The notes below the pieces were generated by a model, which made no database searches, had not been told where the DNA came from, and saw only the letters and a program-made list of their open reading frames with translations. Position numbers and translations under genes: made by a program. Positions 17,614-26,098 of a stretch of DNA of 44,399 nt are shown piece after piece. Source of the DNA: a bacterium (lineage in GTDB: Bacteria > Pseudomonadota > Gammaproteobacteria > Nevskiales > OUC007); the NCBI GenBank assembly GCA_018222345.1, contig JAAFAL010000010.1:1-44399 (forward strand). Direction: 5' to 3'. Numbering within the stretch: position 1 is the first letter of the stretch; each line of letters begins with the position of its first letter.

Positions 17614-18483
17614 TTACCCGTTGGCTTGCGCGTCAATGCGCCGACCCCACACGGCTAGCCCAGCCACGCTGGCGTACATGAACAGGCCATAAACCGCGGC
17701 CGGCAACGCCAGTTCGGTGCTTTTCATCAGCGACAAGGCAATCGTCAGGCCCAAGGTGGTGTTCTTGATGCCCAGTTCGATGGCGACCGTGAGCGCGTCC
17801 TGCATGCTCAGGCCAGCGAGCTTGCCGGCGATGATGCCAATAGCCAGCGCGCCAATATTCAGTGCCAGCACCGGCAACCAGGCGGCGGCCAGCCAAACGG
17901 GCAGGTTGGCCCACTCGGCGATCAGGATGCCGATGACGATAACAATGAGTACCACCAGTGCAAACTTGCTAATCCACGGTTCGGCCTTGGCTGCGAAGCG
18001 CTCGGCGCGTGCGCGTATGAGCATGCCAATGCCGACAGGGATAACCACGATCACCAACATGGTGATCAGCGTCTTGCCCACTGGCAGGTTCAGGTCGGCC
18101 GACTCGCCGACGAAATACTGCAGCGCCCAGTTCACATACAGCGGCAAGGTGAAGATGATCGCCAGGCTGGCGATCACCGTGAGCGTGATCGACAGCGCCA
18201 GATTGGCGCGGGCGAGGTAGCACAGCACATTGGATGTGGTGCCGCCCGGCAGCGCCGCCAGCAGCACCAAGCCCACGGCCAGGATGCCGCCGCCAGCCAG
18301 CCCGCCGATGGCAAAGCCCAACAGCGGTACCGCGATCAGTTGCAGCACGCTGCCTAGTGCCACCGCGCGTGGCTGCTGACCGACGCGGCGGAAGTCCGCC
18401 ACGGTCAGGCTCAGGCCCATGCCCACCATGATGATGAACAAAGCCAGCGGTAGCCCGACTGTGATGAGTGCGTTGCCTTCCAT
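17614..18483 (-). CDS. Bile acid:sodium symporter (BASS) family transporter
   Basis: The 289-residue protein has nine or ten hydrophobic segments and the two conserved crossover motifs of the BASS family: ALPGGTTSNVLCYLARAN in the first half and ELGIKNTTLGLTIALS in the second. These carry the sodium-site residues. Bacterial members take up diverse organic anions with sodium, consistent with a marine or saline niche, but true bile-acid transport is not implied. The ATG at 18483 is followed by a short polar N-terminus. Upstream lies an AT-rich stretch and a 27-bp palindrome that may control it. Followed after 15 bp by the MATE gene. Confidence 0.87.
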   Translation of the reverse strand: MEGNALITVGLPLALFIIMVGMGLSLTVADFRRVGQQPRAVALGSVLQLIAVPLLGFAIGGLAGGGILAVGLVLLAALPGGTTSNVLCYLARANLALSITLTVIASLAIIFTLPLYVNWALQYFVGESADLNLPVGKTLITMLVIVVIPVGIGMLIRARAERFAAKAEPWISKFALVVLIVIVIGILIAEWANLPVWLAAAWLPVLALNIGALAIGIIAGKLAGLSMQDALTVAIELGIKNTTLGLTIALSLMKSTELALPAAVYGLFMYASVAGLAVWGRRIDAQANG

Positions 18484-18535
18484 GCCGATCTCGCCTAAAA
18501 AAATATTGTTATTAAAATCAAATACTTGGATAAAA

Positions 18536-18562
18536 ACACGAAAATAATTGCAATTTTCGTGT
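18536..18562. promoter_or_regulatory. AT-rich palindrome upstream of the BASS transporter
   Basis: Perfect 10-bp arms ACACGAAAAT and ATTTTCGTGT are separated by 7 bases. The site lies 53 bp upstream of the start codon at 18483 within the most AT-rich segment of this neighbourhood. Such symmetry and position suit a dimeric repressor or activator site. A hairpin in RNA is also possible, but there is no downstream T-run on either strand typical of a terminator. The regulator is unknown. Confidence 0.5.
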
Positions 18563-18593
18563 CCGGTTTTGCGCCCAGATTACGTTATTACTA

Positions 18594-18680
18594 GTGACAG
18601 GGCGCAAACGGTTGATGTCATCCCAACACGAGCCCCTGTCACCCCCCAGGCCCGGCCTTCCATGAAGGTCGGGCCTTCTT
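18594..18680 (+). ncRNA. Candidate orphan structured RNA ending in a terminator-like hairpin
   Basis: A perfect 9-bp stem GTGACAGGG (18594-18602) with CCCTGTCAC (18634-18642) encloses a smaller self-complementary stretch (GATGTCATC). A C-rich linker (CCCCCCAGG) follows, then a strong hairpin GGCCCGGCCTTC (18649-18660) pairing with GAAGGTCGGGCC (18664-18675) with one mismatch, ending in TTCTT. On this strand there is no upstream gene whose terminator it could be, because both flanking genes are on the minus strand. A small RNA with C-rich single-stranded loop is therefore possible. No clear promoter was identified. Low confidence. Confidence 0.3.
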
Positions 18681-18732
18681 GCGGTTGTCGGCGCCGAATG
18701 GGCAAGATTCAGCCGACCACTTCACACCCAAT

Positions 18733-18831
18733 ATCGTCATTCCCGCGAAGGCGGGAATCTAGCCTTGCGATTTGGCGCTGAGCTGTGCCTGCTAGAGACG
18801 GCTAGATTCCTGCTTTCGCAGGAATGACGAT
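18733..18831. repeat. Paired inverted palindromic repeat (REP/BIME-like) with compensating changes
   Basis: Two 30-bp arms (18733-18762 and 18802-18831) are inverted copies agreeing at 27 of 30 positions. Each arm is itself a hairpin: ATTCCCGC-GAAG-GCGGGAAT on the left, and on the right arm read on the minus strand ATTCCTGC-GAAA-GCAGGAAT. Two of the three differences are paired changes that keep the small hairpin. The core resembles the CGTCATTCCCGCG repeats widespread in proteobacterial intergenic DNA. It lies just after the putA stop codon and could end or protect its transcript. The rest of 18484-18874 holds the palindrome and RNA candidate listed separately, and no ORF. Confidence 0.75.
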
Positions 18832-18874
18832 TATGTTTGTGGTTCGGCAGCGGCTTGCCGATTTGCCTGGCGCT

Positions 18875-21800
18875 CTATTCAAGCGTTAGCAGGCTAGTGT
18901 TCCCACCAACTGCCGCTGTATTCACAGTCAACGACCGTTCGGTACAAAACCGCGGCAAGTAGTGCGGCCCGCCGGCTTTCGGGCCGGTGCCTGACAGGCC
19001 CTCGCCACCAAACGGCTGCACGCCAACGACGGCGCCCACCATATTGCGGTTCACATAGGCGTTGCCCACCCGGGCGCGCTGGGTGATGCGCTTCCATATG
19101 CTGTCGATGCGGCTGTGTACGCCTAGCGTCAGGCCAAAGCCGCTAGCGTTGATCTGGTCAATCAAGCCATCAAGCTCGCTGGCCTTCCACGTGAGCACGT
19201 GCAGCACCGGGCCGAAGGTTTCACCGCCGACATCTTCGAGCGATGCCACGCGGTACGCACAAGGCCGGAAGTAGGTGCCGTGGGGCTTGTCGGGCGACGG
19301 CGCGCGGGCGATCAGCTCGGCGCTGGCGTCCATGCGCCGGGCGTGCTCGCGCAGGCGGCCCAGGGCCTCGTCGTCAATCACCGGGCCGACGTCGGTTGAC
19401 CAATCCGCCGGATTACCGACCTGCAGTTCCTGCATGGCGCCCGCCAACATCGGCAACACGCCGTCGGCAATATCCTGTTGCAGCATCAACACGCGCAGTG
19501 CCGAGCAGCGCTGGCCAGCGCTACCAAAGGCGGATTGCAGCACATCCTTGACGACCTGCTCGGGCAGCGCAGACGAGTCAACCAGCATGCAATTCAAGCC
19601 CCCGGTTTCGGCAATCAATGGGGCGATGGCGCCCTCGCGGCCAGCCAGCGCCTGAGCAATGGCCTTGGCGGTGGGCAGCGAGCCGGTAAACACCACGCCG
19701 CTGACGCGGGGGTCGCTAGTCAGCCGTGCGCCCACGGTCTCGCCGTCGCCGGCGACGAATTGCAGCGCATCGCGCGGCACACCCGCGGCGCGCAGGATTT
19801 CAACCGCACGGCGTGCGATCAGCGGTGTTTGTTCGGCAGGTTTCGCAACGACCGTGTTGCCAGTGGCCAAAGCCGCAGCCACCTGACCAGTGAAAATCGC
19901 CAACGGGAAATTCCACGGCGAGATGCAAACAAACAGGCCGCGCGGCGCCAGTTGCAGCGAATTTGATTCGCCAGTCGGCCCGCGCAGCACAGTTGGTTCG
20001 GCCATCAGCCGCCGCGCCTGCAGCGCGTAGTAGTTGCAAAAATCGACCGCTTCGCGCACTTCGGCAACAGCGTCGGCCCAGGTTTTTCCAGCCTCGCGCA
20101 CTAGCAAGGCGCAGAGGTCGTCCAGCGCATCGTTCATGGCGCGGCCAGCCGCTTCGATGATGCTGGCGCGGGCATCAACAGGCGTATCAGCCCAATTTGG
20201 CGCCGCCAGGCTAGCGGTCAGTAGGGCGTGTTCGACCTCGGCCGTCGAAGCGTTGACACATGTGCCGACAATTTCGCGGCGGTCGGCGGGTGATGTGATG
20301 GGTTGTGCGCCGGCGGTTGTGGTGGCAGCGTCCTGCCGGGCGCGCGCAATCAAGGCGTCGGACAATGCCCGCCGCACGCCAGCATCGGCCAGATTTCGGC
20401 CTAGCGAGTTGCGGCGGTCGCCGTACATGGCCGCAGGCAGCGGAATCGCCGGATGCGGTTTGGGCGCAATGGCCGCGAGTTCAGCAACCGGATCCTTGAC
20501 GATGTCGTCAACCGGCACATTGTCGTCAAGGATGCGATTCACGAACGATGAATTGGCGCCGTTCTCCAGCAGCCGCCGCACCAGGTACGGCAGCAAATCT
20601 TCGTGCGAGCCTACAGGGGCGTAAATGCGGCACGGCGCATTGCCCAGTTGCCGCTCAAGCTCGCCGTATAGCGCCTCGCCCATGCCATGCAGGCGCTGGT
20701 ATTCGAAGTCGTCCTTGCCGCGCGTGCCATCACGGGCGAATTGAGCGATCGCGGCCACAGTGTGGGCATTGTGACTGGCAAACTGCGGGTAGAACGCGTC
20801 GCCAGCGCGCAACAAGAACCGCGCGCAGGCTAGGTAGCTGACATCGGTGGCCGATTTGCGCGTGAACACCGGATAAGCCGGCAGGCCCTGCTCCTGTCCG
20901 CGCTTGATCTCGGTGTCCCAGTAGGCACCTTTGACCAGCCGCACCGGAATGCGCCGGCCGACGTCGCCAGCTAGATCGCGCAGCCATTCGAGTTGGGGCA
21001 GGGCGCGCTTTTGGTAGGCCTGCACCGCCAACCCGAAGCCGTCCCAGCCACTGAGCTGGTCGGATCGAAACACGCGCTCGAACACGTTCAATGCCAGCAT
21101 CAGCCGGTCGGCTTCCTCGGCATCGACCGTCAGGCCGATGTTGGCGGCGCGCGCTGCCAGCGCCAACTCCAACAGCTTGGGCGTCAGTTCGCGCAGCACG
21201 CGCTCGCGCTGGGTGAATTCGTAGCGCGGATGCAGCGCCGACAATTTGACCGAGATGCCCGGCCCGCGGGTGACGTGCCCGCGGTCACCCAGGTGTTTGC
21301 CGATGGCGGCAATGGCATCTGCATAAGCCCGGTGATAGCGCTTGGCGTCGGCAGCAGTCAGTGCGGCTTCGCCCAGCATGTCGAACGAATGCCGCACACC
21401 GCCATCAGCCTCGCCGGCGCGCCTGAGCGCCTCGCCAATGCTGCGGCCCATGACGAACTGCCCGCCCATCAACCGCATGGCTTGGCGTAGTGCGCCGCGC
21501 ACGACAGGCTCCGAACTGCCCGACAACAGGCGGCCTAGTGCCGCGCCGGCGCTGCGCGTGAGGCTCTGGTCGAGCTTGATCAGCTTGCCGGTGAGCATCA
21601 GCCCCCAGGTGCTGGCGTTGACGAACACGCGGTCGGACTTGCCCATGTGCGCGCCCCAGTCGGCATCGCGCAGTTTGTCGGCAATCAGCTTTTCGGCCGT
21701 GTCTTCGTCGGGGATGCGCAGCAGCGACTCGGCCAGGCACATCAACAACACGCCCTCCTGCGACGACAAGTCGTATTCGTGCATCAAGGCATCGAGCGAC

Positions 21801-21973
21801 GACTGCTCGCGCTTTCGGGCGCGCACACCGCGCACTAGGTCCGCGGCAGTGGCGACGACTGCCGCGGCATCAGGCTCGGGTAAACGCGCTTGCCCCAGCA
21901 GCGTTTCGACGGTTTGCGATTCGTCAGCGAGGTAATGCTCGTTGAGATGGCTCAGTGGTTGAGGTTGCGGCAT
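18875..21973 (-). CDS. putA: Bifunctional proline dehydrogenase / P5C dehydrogenase PutA (without DNA-binding domain)
   Basis: PutA oxidises proline to glutamate in two steps, passing electrons to quinone and NAD+. The 1032-residue protein has an N-terminal helical arm, then the FAD-dependent proline dehydrogenase barrel (GPGISVKLSALHPRYE; RLVKGAYWDTEIKRGQ; PQFASHNAHTVAAI; YAPVGSHEDLLPYLVRRLLE). The aldehyde dehydrogenase domain follows (ISPWNFPLAIFTGQVAAALA; IAETGGLN; SAGQRCSAL with catalytic C823). It starts directly with the arm and lacks the ribbon-helix-helix repressor domain of E. coli PutA, so it should not autoregulate by DNA binding. The ATG at 21973 fits the family N-terminus. It follows the DUF4112 gene by 45 bp. 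Proline oxidation also ties to osmolyte use. Confidence 0.95.
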   Translation of the reverse strand: MPQPQPLSHLNEHYLADESQTVETLLGQARLPEPDAAAVVATAADLVRGVRARKREQSSLDALMHEYDLSSQEGVLLMCLAESLLRIPDEDTAEKLIADKLRDADWGAHMGKSDRVFVNASTWGLMLTGKLIKLDQSLTRSAGAALGRLLSGSSEPVVRGALRQAMRLMGGQFVMGRSIGEALRRAGEADGGVRHSFDMLGEAALTAADAKRYHRAYADAIAAIGKHLGDRGHVTRGPGISVKLSALHPRYEFTQRERVLRELTPKLLELALAARAANIGLTVDAEEADRLMLALNVFERVFRSDQLSGWDGFGLAVQAYQKRALPQLEWLRDLAGDVGRRIPVRLVKGAYWDTEIKRGQEQGLPAYPVFTRKSATDVSYLACARFLLRAGDAFYPQFASHNAHTVAAIAQFARDGTRGKDDFEYQRLHGMGEALYGELERQLGNAPCRIYAPVGSHEDLLPYLVRRLLENGANSSFVNRILDDNVPVDDIVKDPVAELAAIAPKPHPAIPLPAAMYGDRRNSLGRNLADAGVRRALSDALIARARQDAATTTAGAQPITSPADRREIVGTCVNASTAEVEHALLTASLAAPNWADTPVDARASIIEAAGRAMNDALDDLCALLVREAGKTWADAVAEVREAVDFCNYYALQARRLMAEPTVLRGPTGESNSLQLAPRGLFVCISPWNFPLAIFTGQVAAALATGNTVVAKPAEQTPLIARRAVEILRAAGVPRDALQFVAGDGETVGARLTSDPRVSGVVFTGSLPTAKAIAQALAGREGAIAPLIAETGGLNCMLVDSSALPEQVVKDVLQSAFGSAGQRCSALRVLMLQQDIADGVLPMLAGAMQELQVGNPADWSTDVGPVIDDEALGRLREHARRMDASAELIARAPSPDKPHGTYFRPCAYRVASLEDVGGETFGPVLHVLTWKASELDGLIDQINASGFGLTLGVHSRIDSIWKRITQRARVGNAYVNRNMVGAVVGVQPFGGEGLSGTGPKAGGPHYLPRFCTERSLTVNTAAVGGNTSLLTLE

Positions 21974-22018
21974 GTGCGACCTACGTTATGCAATGCGTGC
22001 ATCGTAGCCCAGCAATGC

Positions 22019-22489
22019 TTATCTGAGCACCAGCCACGCGGTGAAAATTGCCACCATCGTCCCAGCCGCAAGCACCCATCCCAGACGGTGTTTCGGGCGT
22101 GCCGTTGGCGCGACTGGCCGTGGCCGCTGCTCGTCCAGGTGGGCTTGCAACAACGCCATATTCTTGCGGTTTGCGCGGAACACGAAGTCTGACAAGTCGC
22201 CCACCAGTGGGATCACGCCAATAACGGCATCGATGCCCACATTGCGGGCCATTGTCCATTTGACCTTGGCCGGCGCGCCGAGCTGATGGGCCTCGTAGAT
22301 CATGTAACTACCAATGAGTGCGCCGGCGGCGTCGCCAACACCGGGGATCAGGCCAATGATGGCGTCGGCGCCAATGCGGAAATCGGTGCCGGGGATGCGG
22401 ATTGCGTCGTCCAACACATGGCTGAGCCGTGCCAAGCGGGCGGCTTTGCGTTGGAATTCTTCGTGGCTAAGCGGGGCGGGCGTGTCCAT
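22019..22489 (-). CDS. DUF4112 membrane protein
   Basis: This 156-residue protein has the DUF4112 signature: LARLSHVLDDAIRIPGTDFR followed by IGADAIIGLIPGVGDAAGAL, and the repeat-like VGIDAVIGVIPLVGDLSDFVF with RANRKNMALL. Two short hydrophobic segments and a C-terminal helix (GWVLAAGTMVAIFTAWLVL) suggest a membrane protein. The function of the family is unknown. The ATG at 22489 is chosen because the reading frame beyond it (to 22528) runs into the plsB start region and has no match. It is transcribed divergently from plsB, with only 37 bp between the two starts, and precedes putA. Confidence 0.85.
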   Translation of the reverse strand: MDTPAPLSHEEFQRKAARLARLSHVLDDAIRIPGTDFRIGADAIIGLIPGVGDAAGALIGSYMIYEAHQLGAPAKVKWTMARNVGIDAVIGVIPLVGDLSDFVFRANRKNMALLQAHLDEQRPRPVAPTARPKHRLGWVLAAGTMVAIFTAWLVLR

Positions 22490-22526
22490 GCCGGTAGAAT
22501 AACGCCAGGGAGACAACGGGATTCTC

Positions 22527-25034
22527 ATGAACCCAATCCGCTGGACAATCGAGATGCTGAGCTACGCCCTCGGCTGGCTGTGGCGCAAGCCGCTGTTGGC
22601 GTGGGTCAAGGTGCGCACGGTGCCGCAGCCGCTGCGTGAGTCGTTGGAACTCGATCCCGCAAAACCGATTTGCTACGTGCTGCCCGTACGTAGTTGGGCC
22701 GACCGCGTGGTGTTGGAAGACGCCTGCGCCGAACTTGGCTTGGCGCCGCCATTCAAAACCCGCCAGCGCTTGCCTAACGCATCGCGTGCGGCGCTTTTGT
22801 ATCTGCCGGCATTGGCCGAGAGTTCGCTGGAGGCGCAGCGCACCGAGCTGCAGTCGCTCATAGACGCCGCGCTGGAAGCCGAGGATTACGACATCCAGCT
22901 CGTGCCGGTGTCGGTGTTCTGGGGGCGCGATCCCGGCAAGGAAACCTCGTTGTTCAAGATTTTGTTCACCGACAGTGCGCAAGCCGGCTACCTGCGCAAG
23001 GCGCTGATCGTGCTGGCCAACGGCCGCAATACGCTGGTGAGCTTTGGGCAACCGGTGTCGTTCAAGGCTTTCGTGGCGCAAGAGGCCGACCCGCCCAGCG
23101 CCATGCATAAGCTGGCACGCGTGCTGCGGGTGCACTTTCGCCGCTCGCGCGATGCCGCATTGGGGCCCAGTAAAAGCACGCGCAGCACCATGGTGCGCGC
23201 CATCCAGGCCAACCCCAATGTGCAGCGCGAGGTCAAAGCCTTGGCAGCGCAGGATGGCATCGACATCGACAAAGCCCGCGCCAAGGCGCGCAAATACGCG
23301 CTGGAGATTGCCGCCGACTACACCATGGCGCCGATCCGCTTCATGGAGGTGGTGCTCGACTGGTTGTTCTCCAAGCTGTTCGACGGTCTCGATGTGCATC
23401 GCATCGATGTGGCGCGCCAAGCTGCGCACGACGGCGTGGTGATTTACCTGCCATCGCACCGCAGCCACTTGGACTATTTGCTGCTCACCTACGTGCTGTA
23501 CAAAAACGGCCTGGCGCCGCCGCATATCGCCGCCGGCATCAACATGAACTTTTGGCCCGTTGGTGGGCTGCTGCGGCGTTGTGGTGCGTTTTATCTGCGG
23601 CGCAGCTTCAAGGGCAACAAGCTGTATTCGGCGGTGTTTCGCGCCTATGTCGATTCGCTGATCGCCAAGGGCACGCCGATCGAGTTCTTCCCAGAGGGCG
23701 GCCGCTCGCGTACTGGCCGTCTGCGCCGGCCGATGACCGGCATGTTGTCGATGGTGGTCGAATCGGCCATGCGCAATCCCGACAAGTCAGTGAAGATTGT
23801 GCCGATCTTCCTGGGCTACGACCGCATCATGGAAGTCGGCAGCTATTTCTCGGAGCTGTCGGGTAAAAGCGGCAAGCAAAAGGAATCGGCGCTGGGCTTG
23901 CTTAAGGCCGGCCGCAAGATCAAGCGCGCCTACGGCAAGCCCTGCATCGCCTTTGGTGATGCCATAGACCTGCACGACTACCTGGGTGCGCGCCATGATG
24001 ATTGGCAGCACTTCAATTGGGCAGGCGATACGCGGCCAGATTGGTGGGGCGGCTTCATCAGCGATCTCGCGGTCTCGACCATGCGCGGTGTCAATGCGAC
24101 AGCCGTCATCAGCCCGGTGGCGATCTCGTCGCTGGCGCTGCTGGCCACGCCGCAGCGGGCGCTGGCGGCGGATGAACTGCAAGACCGCATCCACGCGTTT
24201 TGCCAATTACAGCGCGAGGCGCCGTACAGCAAGCAAATCTCGTGGGGCGCGCAAGACGCCAAGACCCTGCTCGAACGTGCCGAGCCGGTGGCTGGCTTCA
24301 CCCGCCTTGATCACGCCTGGGGTGACCTGTTGGTGGCGCAGGACAAGACTGCGGTGCTGATGACTTACTACCGCAACAGCGTGCAGCATCTGTTTGCTTT
24401 GCCGTCGCTGGTTGCCAACTTTTTCTCCGGCATGCCGCGCCGGCAACGGCAAGAGGTGATCGACGGCAGTTGCGCGCTGTATCCGATCTTGCGCGACGAG
24501 TTGTACCTGCCCTGGGATGCCACCCAAATCGAGCACGCCATCAGCGAGCAAATCAACGCTATGGTCGCGCTGGGCCTGTTGCAGGCCAGCGACGATGGCG
24601 CCGTGTTGTGCCGGCCCGAGCCCAGCAGCGATGAGTACGGCCACTTGGGCGGCTTGATGCGCGTCATGCGCGAGTCGCTGGAGCGCTACGGCATGACGCT
24701 GGTGCTGCTCAATGCTCGCAGTGGCAACGCCACCATCGAGCGTAAAGCCTTCGAGGACCAGTGCGGCCTGATGGCCGAGCGCATGGCAGTGCTCACCGGC
24801 CGCAATGCGCCGGAGTTTTTCGACAAGGCGATTTTCCGCGGCCATATCGACTCGCTGCTGCACGCCGGTTTCTTGCGGCCTGCAGCGCCCGATGGCAAGC
24901 TAGACCGCCTTGTGATCGAGAAATCGGTGAACGAACTCACCGCTCGGTCACTTAGCCTGCTGGGCCCCGAGGTCGAGCAGATGGTGCTGCACCTCACTGG
25001 ACGACAACGCATCGAACTTGCCGCCGCAGATTGA
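22527..25034 (+). CDS. plsB: Glycerol-3-phosphate 1-O-acyltransferase PlsB
   Basis: This 835-residue inner-membrane enzyme acylates sn-glycerol 3-phosphate at C1 with acyl-CoA or acyl-ACP, the first step of phospholipid synthesis. The acyltransferase motifs are visible: the HX4D motif HRSHLD (H311, D316), then GGAxxLRR-like RRCGAFYLRRSFKGN, FFPEGGRSRTGR (about 387-398) and VKIVPIFLGYDRIME. The full length matches E. coli PlsB (about 807). The ATG at 22527 follows a modest purine stretch (GGGAGACAACGGGA). Its divergent spacing with the DUF4112 gene implies a shared promoter region. Confident call. Confidence 0.95.
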   Translation: MNPIRWTIEMLSYALGWLWRKPLLAWVKVRTVPQPLRESLELDPAKPICYVLPVRSWADRVVLEDACAELGLAPPFKTRQRLPNASRAALLYLPALAESSLEAQRTELQSLIDAALEAEDYDIQLVPVSVFWGRDPGKETSLFKILFTDSAQAGYLRKALIVLANGRNTLVSFGQPVSFKAFVAQEADPPSAMHKLARVLRVHFRRSRDAALGPSKSTRSTMVRAIQANPNVQREVKALAAQDGIDIDKARAKARKYALEIAADYTMAPIRFMEVVLDWLFSKLFDGLDVHRIDVARQAAHDGVVIYLPSHRSHLDYLLLTYVLYKNGLAPPHIAAGINMNFWPVGGLLRRCGAFYLRRSFKGNKLYSAVFRAYVDSLIAKGTPIEFFPEGGRSRTGRLRRPMTGMLSMVVESAMRNPDKSVKIVPIFLGYDRIMEVGSYFSELSGKSGKQKESALGLLKAGRKIKRAYGKPCIAFGDAIDLHDYLGARHDDWQHFNWAGDTRPDWWGGFISDLAVSTMRGVNATAVISPVAISSLALLATPQRALAADELQDRIHAFCQLQREAPYSKQISWGAQDAKTLLERAEPVAGFTRLDHAWGDLLVAQDKTAVLMTYYRNSVQHLFALPSLVANFFSGMPRRQRQEVIDGSCALYPILRDELYLPWDATQIEHAISEQINAMVALGLLQASDDGAVLCRPEPSSDEYGHLGGLMRVMRESLERYGMTLVLLNARSGNATIERKAFEDQCGLMAERMAVLTGRNAPEFFDKAIFRGHIDSLLHAGFLRPAAPDGKLDRLVIEKSVNELTARSLSLLGPEVEQMVLHLTGRQRIELAAAD

Positions 25035-25094
25035 GCCGGCCCCAAACCCACAGCCCCTCAAAGACTTTTGTTGACTCAAACACATGGAGTGTTC

Positions 25095-25820
25095 ATGACC
25101 GTATTCACAATGCGCGCCAGCCTGGTTGGCTTGGCCGCACTCACCCTGGCCGCGTGCCAACCGCCCGCGGGTTCCACCGGCGACGACGAAGCCGTGACGC
25201 TGGATGACCAGAACAGCAAGTTTTCGTACACCGTTGGTGTCGATGTGGCCCGCTCGTTGTCGCAGGTTGAAGGCCGCATCGACGGCGCCGCTTTCAAGGC
25301 CGGCTTCACCGACGCACTGGCCAAAGGCGACATCAAACTGACCGACGCCGAAATGACCGAGGTCAAGAATGCCGTCAGCGCCGAGCTGCAGGCCGAACAA
25401 CAAGCCGCCGACGCGGCGAAATCCAGCGAAGCAGTCGCCAAAGGCACTGCATTCCGCGAAGAAAACGCAAAGAAGGACACCGTGACAACAACCGAAAGTG
25501 GATTGCAATACGAAGTGCTGACCGAAGGCGAGGGCGACAAGCCCAAAGCCACCGATACCGTGAAAGTGCATTACAAGGGCACGCTGATCGACGGTACCGA
25601 ATTCGATAGCAGCTACAGCCGCGGTGAGCCCGCTACCTTCCCGCTGAACGGCGTGATCAAGGGCTGGACCGAAGGCGTGGCCTTGATGCCCGAGGGCAGC
25701 AAGTACAAGTTCGTCATCCCGCCGGAGCTAGCCTACGGCGAGCGCGGTGCCGGCGCCCGTATCGGCCCCAACGAAACCCTGGTGTTCGAGGTTGAACTGC
25801 TCGAAATTGTCGAGAAGTAA
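25095..25820 (+). CDS. fkpA: FKBP-type peptidyl-prolyl isomerase lipoprotein (FkpA/Mip-like)
   Basis: The 241-residue product is a periplasmic folding catalyst. A lipoprotein signal ends in LTLAAC with the lipid-modified Cys at 21. The N-terminal dimerisation region ([13 protein letters not shown]; helical residues 30-130) is followed by the FKBP domain ([56 protein letters not shown]). The ATG at 25095 is preceded by GGAG at the right distance; an in-frame TTG at 25068 is less likely. FkpA of E. coli is soluble, so lipidation here is closer to Mip-type proteins. It lies 60 bp behind plsB and ends at a strong terminator. Confidence 0.9.
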   Translation: MTVFTMRASLVGLAALTLAACQPPAGSTGDDEAVTLDDQNSKFSYTVGVDVARSLSQVEGRIDGAAFKAGFTDALAKGDIKLTDAEMTEVKNAVSAELQAEQQAADAAKSSEAVAKGTAFREENAKKDTVTTTESGLQYEVLTEGEGDKPKATDTVKVHYKGTLIDGTEFDSSYSRGEPATFPLNGVIKGWTEGVALMPEGSKYKFVIPPELAYGERGAGARIGPNETLVFEVELLEIVEK

Positions 25821-25837
25821 GCCAAGCGCATGACTGC

Positions 25838-25866
25838 AAAAAAGCCGGGCATTGCCCGGCTTTTTT
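25838..25866 (+). terminator. Rho-independent terminator after the FKBP gene
   Basis: AAAAAAGCCGGGC, a 3-base loop ATT and GCCCGGCTTTTTT form a symmetrical stem followed by a T-run. It lies 18 bp after the stop codon. Because it is palindromic with A-runs on the other side, it could also stop transcription coming from the minus-strand recQ side. Confidence 0.92.
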
Positions 25867-25888
25867 GTGCGTGTGGCTCGCAGGAATT

Positions 25889-26084
25889 CCCCTCATCCGC
25901 CCTGGAGGCACCTTCTCCCCATAGGAGAAGGGTTTGATTGAAGGAGAGGGGCCAGGGGTGAGGTGCAAATACGCCACATTCCCCTCGTTCACCCACCCCA
26001 ATCCGCCCTTCGGGCACCTTCCCCCACGAGCGGGAGAAGGGGAGCTTTGCTCCGCACTGTCTATGGGGCACCTTCTCTTCGTAG
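25889..26084. repeat. Cluster of CCCTC/GAGGGG hairpin repeats between fkpA and recQ
   Basis: The stretch has no gene. It holds two degenerate units of a C/T-rich then G/A-rich palindrome: CACCTTCTCCCCAT with AGGAGAAGGG (about 25907-25931) and, after a short spacer, CACCTTCCCCCACGAGCGGG followed by AGAAGGGGAG. Related units lie at 39017-39074 and 44248-44286. This pattern resembles intergenic repeats common in Xanthomonadales and other proteobacteria. The function is unknown; it lies at the 3' ends of convergent genes. Confidence 0.6.
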
Positions 26085-26098
26085 GGGGCGGCATATTC

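Noticed and set aside
22467-23525. 352-codon minus-strand frame opposite plsB
   Set aside because: Antisense of plsB, Gln/His/Arg-rich, without motifs or ribosome site.
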